Source: Candidatus Altimarinota bacterium
Lineage (GTDB): Bacteria; Patescibacteriota; Gracilibacteria; BD1-5; UBA6164
Direction: 5' to 3'
DNA: 64,000 bases
NCBI GenBank assembly: GCA_022565555.1
Contig: JAIUMN010000002.1
Span: forward strand, 1 to 64,000
A program made the translations under genes and the position numbers. Numbering within the stretch: position 1 is the first letter of the stretch; each line of letters starts with the position of its first letter. Below the pieces are notes generated by a model, which saw only the letters and a list, made by a program, of their open reading frames with translations, searched no databases and was not told the DNA's origin. Positions 57,559 to 64,000 of this stretch are shown here, piece by piece.

Positions 57559-57590
57559 AAAAAATATTCTCACTCATGAGAATATTTTTT
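57559..57590. terminator. Shared bidirectional terminator
   Basis: A 14-bp stem AAAAAATATTCTCA/TGAGAATATTTTTT with a four-base loop, between the 1,289-aa gene and the convergent prepilin gene. Confidence 0.85.
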
Positions 57591-58239
57591 AGTTCCTATC
57601 CTTCCAATTCGTAAGCCTCGTACTCATCTCAAGGCGACGTGGAGTTGAAGCAGCTGGATCTTGCCATTGTACTATTGTAGTAAGCTCCATTATCGGATTA
57701 TTTGGAGCATTACTTCACTGCGATACTCCTGCGCCATCAAGATAATTTATCCGTATTTCACGTGTGTATTCTCTCGGTAAATTTATACTTCAGGTTTGAG
57801 TATAAAATCACCTATCATCATACCTTACTCTAAAACGATTTCGATAAGTATTATTACTGAAAGGTAAATTATTATGAACTTGAACATTAAGAAAAAACTT
57901 TCACGTTAATTCATCTCTATATACAATCAAGGCTCGATTTCAATTATAGCGTATCTTATTTCACGCTGAGGTACTTCAAACACAAGCAGGGTTATAGTTA
58001 AAGGTATTCCAACAATTACGCACATCACCTCAAAACTCTATCCAATTAGTATCGCGTATATTCATCATAGCTTCAAGCCCATCTCGAGCGATCTGAATCG
58101 CCTCTATGCGGTAAGCGGTAGAGTCTGAAAGTCTTTGTGAACTTACAAGTATACTATATACTCCTGTGATTCATACAGTCAATAAAAGAAGAACTACCAT
58201 TGCTTCAATGATTCCTGATCCTTTAAGAGAATATTTCAT
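57589..58239 (-). CDS. Type IV prepilin-like protein
   Basis: A 216-aa protein with a prepilin N-terminus: a short basic leader (MKYSLKGSG) then IIEAMVVLLLLTVGITGVYS, i.e. a G/xxxE cleavage site followed by the hydrophobic assembly helix with a Glu near +5. The rest is a beta-rich globular domain with two cysteines (RNCWNTF, PACVGS) that could form a disulfide. It is probably a pseudopilin or minor pilin; no other pilus genes lie in the window. Confidence 0.87.
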
Positions 58240-58376
58240 TATTTATAGATTGTTTCTAAGCTGATTTCAAGTATATTTTTTTTAGAAAATTACGCAAGAA
58301 AAGTATATAAAACATTCTTTGACTTTCGAGTTATTTTTTATACAATCTTTGAGTTATTTTTCAAGTCAACAATCAT

Positions 58377-59426
58377 ATGAAATTTTCAATTCACAACGAA
58401 GTACTCCTCAAAGAACTTCTTAAAAATCATAACTATCCTGCCTTTCGTTATGGTCAGATAGAAAATGCTATCTACAAGAACTATATTACAAATTTTTCTG
58501 ATATTCAAACTATACCAAAAGAGCTCAGAGAGCTTTTAAATGAAAACTGTTTTTATCAATCGCTTTCTATTGACCACGAAGCTACTTCTTCTAATGGTCA
58601 AACTACAAAATTTCTCTTTAAAACTGAAGACTGACTCCTAATTGAAGCAGTAATTATGCGTCATCTTACTGGAAGAAATACACTTTGTATTAGCTGCCAA
58701 GCTGGCTGCCCTATGGCGTGTACCTTTTGTGCTACAGGGAAACTATGACTCCAAAAAAATCTTGAAATGTACGAAATAGTAGAACAAGTTATGTATGCTG
58801 CGAAACTTTTAGATTCTGAGTGAAAAAAACTTCGAAATATTGTATTTATGGGTATGGGTGAACCAATGCTCAATTATGATGTCATGAAAGAGTCGATACA
58901 TATATTTACAAATCAAAAAAAGTTCGATTTCTCTAATCGTCGTATCACAGTTTCAACCTGTGGAATAGTGCCAGGTATAAACAAATTTACAGAAGATTTT
59001 CCTCAAACAAGTCTTGCTGTCTCTCTTCACGCCCCTAATGATGAAATACGAAAATCTATTATGCCAGTAGATCATACTTATAATCTTGAGAAACTCATGA
59101 CCTCTCTTGATAGATATTCAGCAAAAACAAATAAACGAATATTTTATGAGTATATCATGATAAATGGCGTAAATGACCATCTTAAACTGGCTACTGAGCT
59201 ATGAGAACTTCTCAAGGGAAGGCTCGCGCACGTTAATTTTATACCCTATAATCCTTGAGAAGGAACTGCATCAGATTGATATACTACTACTCCGCGATTT
59301 ATAATAGAAAAATTTCAACGTATACTTGAAAAATATGATGTACCATCAACGATACGTGCAACTATGTGAGACGATATCGCTGCTGCATGCGGGCAACTCG
59401 CAAGAAAGAAGCAAGAGGAAGAATAA
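58377..59426 (+). CDS. rlmN: Dual-specificity RNA methyltransferase RlmN
   Basis: Radical-SAM enzyme that makes 2-methyladenosine at A2503 of 23S rRNA and at A37 of some tRNAs. 349 aa, normal. The cluster motif is CPMACTFC (C111, C115, C118) in [19 protein letters not shown], then [32 protein letters not shown], and [15 protein letters not shown] with the C-terminal methyl-carrying cysteine. Start ATG 58377. Confidence 0.96.
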
Positions 59427-59563
59427 AAATATCTTATTTAATTTTTCTATTTTTATATTAGTAAAAAACTAATATTTATGAAGTCAAGTACATTTTTTAT
59501 AAATTTTTCTATATATTCTGCTTTTGTATACAATAGGGGAGTTATATTTTTTGATAGAAAGCC

Positions 59564-61186
59564 ATGAAAGAACTTATTATGAAGTTACTGTTTACAAGTA
59601 TTGCTGGTATGATGATGCTTGCTTTTACTATTCCTTGGTGATATTTTGGTATAAATATGCCATTTTCAGGACCAGATTTCAGACTCTGACTAGATTTACA
59701 ATGATGAATAGAGCTTGATTATACAGTTGACTTAAGTGAAGCAATGAGAGAAGAGAATTTTAATAATCAAAGAAAAAATGAAATAATAGAAGGTCTTAAA
59801 TCAATTATAGATAGGAGGGTAGAAACACTTAATATTAATGATTCTATTATTACTTCTGCAAATTATGCGTGAGAAGAACATATTATAGTTCAGATACCAC
59901 TCAAATGAAATGATGAACTTGAAAATAGCGATAACATTGAGCGTGCAAAAGAAGCTATCTGAAGAGTAGTTCGTATAGAATTTAAAGAATCGAGACAGGA
60001 AATAACAGATGCGGACAGAGTAGAGAGATTAGAACTTGTAAATATTATAACTGAAGATCTCAAAGCTCATCCTGAGTTTTTTACCCGTGATATCAGGAGG
60101 TTTCAAGATAGATATGAATGAATAGTTACTTGAGAAACATCGGATGTAAATTCAATTTTTACTTCTGATAGCACTACTCTCTTCGATGAAGAGTGAGCTG
60201 AGATAATAAGTAACACTTGAATATATAACTCAAACTGAGAAGAGGGGACACTTGTAATAACTTCCAATGAAGATAGAAATGAATATATATTCATTTCTCA
60301 TAGACCATCTGCCTGGAAACCAGCAATGGACTCAACATGAAGAGTGCTTGACGATAGATATTTCGTAAATGCTTCTGTGCAATTTAGTGAAACATTCCAA
60401 CCAATGGTAGAGCTTACTTTTAATTCTCAGTGAGCACAGATATTTGGAGAACTAACAAGGAGACTTGTTTGAAAACCAATCGCAATATTTGTGGGTTGAG
60501 AACTCCTTACTTCTCCAAACGTAAATGAGCCTATACTTAGCTGAAGAGCTGTAGTTACTGGAAACTTTACTCCTGATGAAGCCTCTGAACTCGCTCGAGA
60601 AATAAATACCTGAGTAGTACCAGCACCTATTTTTCTTACAAGTGAAAGAACAATTGATGCCCGTCTTTGAGAAAATTCCTTAGAGCGAATAATCTTTGCT
60701 TGAGGTGTATCATTTTTAGTTATACTTGTTTTTCTTGTATATATATATAGATTTTCTGGACTTATCTCAGCCTTATCACTTTTTATATATGTTGTTCTTG
60801 TGCTTTTTATCTTAAAGCAATTCTCTATCGTACTTACCCTTGCATCTATTGCTGGGCTCGTACTTTCTCTTGGTATCGCAATTGATGCAAATATACTTAT
60901 ATTTGAACGCATAAAAGATGAGCTTCGAAAGAAGAAGAAGCTTCGTGATGCTGTAGAGGAATGATTTACACAATCATTCTCAGCCATTTGGGATGCAAAT
61001 CTTACATGACTTATTGTAGCACTAATACTCTTCATTTTCTGAATCAATATGATTAAGTGATTTGGACTTATACTTTGACTTGGTATAGTTGTATCTCTCT
61101 TTAGTGTATACTTTATATCTCGGCTATATATAAGACTTCTTTCACGCACTCATATTTCTCAAACTAATTTTATCTGAAAAATATAA
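59564..61186 (+). CDS. secD: Protein translocase subunit SecD
   Basis: Membrane component that helps Sec-dependent export, using the proton gradient. The 540-aa protein has an N-terminal membrane helix (7-30), the FRLGLDLQGGIELDY motif with both LQGG glycines as TGA, a large P1 domain, and a C-terminal RND-type helical bundle (IAIDANILIFERIKDELRKKKKLRDAVEEGF, then WDANLTGLIVALILFIFG). A 240-codon minus-strand frame inside it is only its shadow. No secF follows; the next gene is bcp. ATG at 59579 is an alternative start. Confidence 0.94.
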
Positions 61187-61204
61187 TTTTTAAAAATATC
61201 CTGT

Positions 61205-61657
61205 ATGGTGCATAAAACTATTTTTTCATATATCGATACTGTAGGAAAAGTTCAAAGCGGGGCCCTTGAAGATATACTATCACTTTCAGAAAAGTCTCTC
61301 TTATATTTTTATCCAAAAAACGATACTCCGGGGTGCACAATAGAAAATAAGGATTTTACCTGTCTTAAAGAAAATTTTAATCAAAAAGGAATTCAGATTA
61401 TAGGTATTTCAAAAGATAGTATCGAAAGCCATGAAATGTTTCGAGAAAAACATAAACTCTCAGTTATTCAATTATCAGATCCAGAACTTATTCTTCATAA
61501 ATATTTTTGAGCATACTGAGAGAAAAATAATTATTGAAAGATAATTACATGAGTTATACGCTCAACTTTCTTGCTAGATAAAAGTTGAAATATATTAAAG
61601 TTCTGGAAAAACGTAAAAGCTAAAGGTCATGCAGAGAAAATATTAAATGAGGTGTAA
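61205..61657 (+). CDS. bcp: Thiol peroxidase, BCP-type peroxiredoxin
   Basis: Reduces hydrogen and alkyl peroxides using thioredoxin. The 150-aa protein has FYPKNDTPGCTIENKDF with peroxidatic Cys44, a second Cys53 that may resolve it, and DPELILHKYFGAYGEKN with the later GVIRSTFLLDKSG block. It lies 18 bases after secD and ends in a very strong terminator. Confidence 0.95.
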
Positions 61658-61700
61658 CAAGAAAAAACTCTTTTCCAAAAGGAAAAGAGTTTTTTCTTGT
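61657..61700 (+). terminator. Intrinsic terminator after bcp
   Basis: A 20-bp perfect stem (61657-61676 with 61681-61700) with a four-A loop; the strongest hairpin of this part of the window. Confidence 0.9.
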
Positions 61701-61750
61701 GATTTTATAAATCTTTTATACAATGCTTTTATTACTTCTAAGAACTTATA

Positions 61751-62407
61751 ATGCTTCACCATATAATCGATATTATACTTGCTTTCTCTCTTCAATTCGG
61801 GTATATTGGCATATTTATTATGATGACTGTGGAATCAAGTTTCATACCTTTTCCAAGCGAAATTGCCATGATACCTGCAGGATATAATGCAGCGCTCTGA
61901 AATATGAATTTATATATTGCATTTTTTGCTTGAACATTCTGAGCGATGCTCTGAGCTACTATTAATTATTTTCTAGGAAAGAAGCTTTGAGGGCCAGTAG
62001 TAAGGAAACTTATTCATAAATATTGAAAATACATTTATCTAAAGGAATCTCATTATATAAAATCAGAAACTTACTTTAAAAGACATGGAGCAATAACAAC
62101 TCTTGTTGGTAGATTTATTCCTGCTATCAGGCAACTTATCAGTATTCCAGCTGGTATTTTTCACATGAATTACTTAAAGTTTTTGTTTTATACTACTCTT
62201 GGTGCTGGTATATGGAATGCAGTACTACTCTATATAGGTTATGTCGCTTGACAGAACGATCAATTAGTACGAAACCTTACATCTCAGATCACTCTTTGGC
62301 TCATCATTATACTTTGACTGATTATTATACTCTATATTAGCTATGTAAAAAAACATACACCTGAACTTAAAGAGCTAGAAGAAGAAATAATTCATCCTAA
62401 AAAGTAG
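61751..62407 (+). CDS. DedA family membrane protein
   Basis: A 218-aa inner-membrane protein of the DedA (undecaprenyl-phosphate/lipid flippase-like) family. It shows [20 protein letters not shown], the [20 protein letters not shown] re-entrant region, and the [20 protein letters not shown] signature with the conserved arginines. The nudix gene starts two bases after the stop, so dedA-nudix-murD form an operon. Confidence 0.93.
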
Positions 62408-62408
62408 T

Positions 62409-62837
62409 ATGAAAAATTCTGAGGTAGGAATATCAGCTCAAGCTATAGTTATAGACGAACGAGCAAGGCTAATACTTGAAAAAAATACAAAAATATGAAG
62501 CTATTCTTTTATTTGAGGAGCATTTAACAGAGATCAAGATAAGCACTTAATTGATACAACTATAAGAGAAGTTCACGAAGAAACTGGACTCATAATTGAT
62601 GGGAGCAGATTTCATAATCCTGAAGTACAACCTATAACAAGTTTTTGAACTTGAGATTGGAAGTCAACCTATTTTTTACTTCAAGTAACAAATATAGAAG
62701 CGGAACAGATATTATCAAAAAACAATTTTATAGCTTTTAAAAATAGGCCATATACAAAGCTTCCTATAGATAAGGAAAGATTTATTTACCAAGTGAGTCG
62801 TGCAAGAAAATACTTTTTAAATCAAATATGATACTAA
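62409..62837 (+). CDS. Nudix hydrolase
   Basis: A 142-aa protein with a Nudix box, although spaced unusually: GGAFNRDQDKHLIDTTIREVHEETGL. The REVHEETGL core is intact, but the glycine-to-first-Glu part differs from the GX5E consensus. It probably hydrolyses a nucleoside diphosphate linked to another group; substrate unknown. Its stop overlaps the murD start by ten bases. Confidence 0.85.
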
Positions 62838-64000
62838 AACAACTCTTAGATCCTCAGCTAAAAATCGCGATACTCTGATTTTGAAAGGAAGGTCAGAGTA
62901 GTTTAAAATTCCTTTTAGAGCAGGGAAGAGAGGATATTACAATACTTGATCTCAACAAAAACTCGCAGGCAGTACTTCAGTGATATCAAGATAAATATCC
63001 TAAAATACAATATATACTATGAGATGGCTATCTTGATACACTAGAATATTTTGATATTATCATAAAAACTCCAGGTATATCTCCATTTCAGGAAAAACTC
63101 CTACCTCATAAGGAGAAGTGTATCTCACAAACACATATCTTTTTCTCAAAATACCATGGTAGAGTGATTGGTATAACTGGTACAAAGGGAAAGTCGACCC
63201 TTTCAACCCTACTGACGGATATACTTCAAGAATTATGATATAAAGTAAAGCTTGTAGGAAATATCTGAAACCCTGTACTTGAGGAAGTAAATATTTTTTG
63301 AGACTTAAGTTATGACTTTATCATATATGAGCTTTCAAGCTATATGTTGCAAGATTTCTCTCCACCCCTCCATATTGGTTTACTTAATAACATTTATCCT
63401 TGTCATCTAGATTGGCACTATAACTCATTTTATATTTATAAGGAAGCGAAACTCAATATCCTCAAAAATGCTCAAATACAAATACTAAACACAGAGTTAA
63501 AAAATGATAGGGAAGTGGTAGATATAAAGTGAGAGAAGAAATATTTTTGAAATAAGGGGAGATGTTATGTTGAACATGAGTGAGTCTATATGGATGGAGT
63601 ACTTGTTTTACATTTAAGAGACATCCTTCTACTTTGAAATCATAATCTACTGAATATATCAGCAATACTGGAAACACTTCTACACATAGAAAGTGATACA
63701 AAAAAACTTATAACTTCGCTTAAAAAAGTACTCAAAAACTTTAACTGACTCCCACATCGGCTTCAAAACATCTGAAACTTTGAAGGTATACAGTTTATTG
63801 ATGATGCTATAGCAACTACACCTGAAAGCACTATTGCAGCTATCAGAGCTCTTAATCCTCATTTGCAAAGTATACTTTTAGGATGACAAGATAGTGGTTT
63901 TGACTTCACATCACTTAGAAGAGAGATATTGACTTCAAATATAGATATCATTATTGCCTTTCCAGATACAAGCGAAAAGATATTCCCGGAAATAACGTAT
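62828..64000 (+). CDS. murD: UDP-N-acetylmuramoylalanine--D-glutamate ligase, truncated by window edge
   Basis: Adds D-glutamate to UDP-MurNAc-L-Ala in peptidoglycan synthesis. The visible 391 codons give the N-terminal Rossmann domain (IAILGFGKEGQSSLKFL), the ATP P-loop GITGTKGKST (near residues 115-124), YELSSYMLQDF, NNIYPCHLDWH and GLPHRLQNIGNFEGIQFIDD with AATTPESTIAAI-type sequence. The last part of the C-terminal domain lies beyond the window. It overlaps the Nudix gene by ten bases. Confidence 0.95.

Noticed and set aside
60427-61149. 240-codon open frame on the minus strand
   Set aside because: It lies wholly inside secD and is low in complexity; the plus strand with TGA as Gly gives full SecD motifs.
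1-64000. Frequent in-frame TGA read as pseudogene decay or selenocysteine
   Set aside because: TGAs fall on conserved glycines in dozens of intact genes, and TAA/TAG interruptions are absent. Selenocysteine would not replace glycine in such numbers and no SECIS-like hairpins follow them.
1-64000. CRISPR arrays, tRNA genes, insertion sequences
   Set aside because: I looked for regular direct repeats, cloverleaf-type ends (GGTTCRA-like T arms) and transposase motifs on both strands and saw none that held up.

Overview
The window is a gene-dense, AT-rich bacterial chromosome fragment that only makes sense if UGA is read as glycine (genetic code 25). In the standard code almost every housekeeping gene breaks into short pieces. 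With TGA as Gly, full-length MetK, FtsK, DnaA, TopA, FtsW, RseP, SecD, MurD and others appear, and the TGAs fall on family-invariant glycines (the HEYGH zinc site of RseP, the Walker A glycines of DnaA, the LQGG motif of SecD). All complete genes end in TAA or TAG. This points to Absconditabacteria (SR1) or Gracilibacteria (BD1-5); the window alone does not decide which. All coordinates below were built by reading TGA as Gly, and residue numbers are counted from the starts given.

Layout. 1-8.5 kb: an edge-truncated unknown gene, metK behind a SAM-I-type riboswitch with a complete antiterminator/terminator switch, rpmF, nusB, a membrane protein, an MscS channel, a kinase-like protein, trhO, ndk and small unknowns. 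8.6-14.7 kb: an N-terminally reduced DNA polymerase I, two small membrane proteins, an S41 protease, and a MiaB methylthiotransferase with a complete HAD phosphatase domain inside its radical-SAM core. 14.7-25.4 kb: a Trm11-like methyltransferase with a protein carrying a weak RelA/SpoT-like motif, then rnc-yggT-ftsW-holA, dus, two small overlapping genes and topA. 25.4-36.2 kb: an envelope block (lgt, rhomboid protease, a 1,357-aa LysM protein, an M23 peptidase) and a pair of unknown acidic proteins. 36.2-43.3 kb: ftsK, then an accessory-looking stretch (very AT-rich pentapeptide-like membrane protein, RhuM-Fic fusion, a 48-nt perfect palindrome, two unknowns) and adk. 43.3-53.6 kb: rnpB, an ATP-grasp/DUF1704 convergent pair, a lytic transglycosylase, dnaA, an RlmD-type methyltransferase, a lysozyme-like unknown, an HD hydrolase and rseP. 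53.7-64 kb: a 1,289-aa orphan, a prepilin-like protein, rlmN, secD, bcp, dedA, a Nudix gene and the start of murD.

Together these genes cover replication and division (dnaA, polA, holA, topA, ftsK, ftsW), RNA modification (miaB, trhO, dus, rlmN, RlmD/TrmA-type), and an unusually large share of envelope proteolysis, peptidoglycan turnover and secretion (S41, M23, LysM, two lytic-transglycosylase candidates, lgt, rhomboid, RseP, SecD, prepilin). That mix fits a small-genome host-associated or epibiotic bacterium, which is an inference. No tRNA, CRISPR array, insertion sequence or prophage was seen. Intrinsic terminators are frequent and often shared by convergent genes. Gene overlaps are of the TAATG type or longer out-of-frame overlaps; the classical ATGA junction cannot act as stop/start where UGA is sense.
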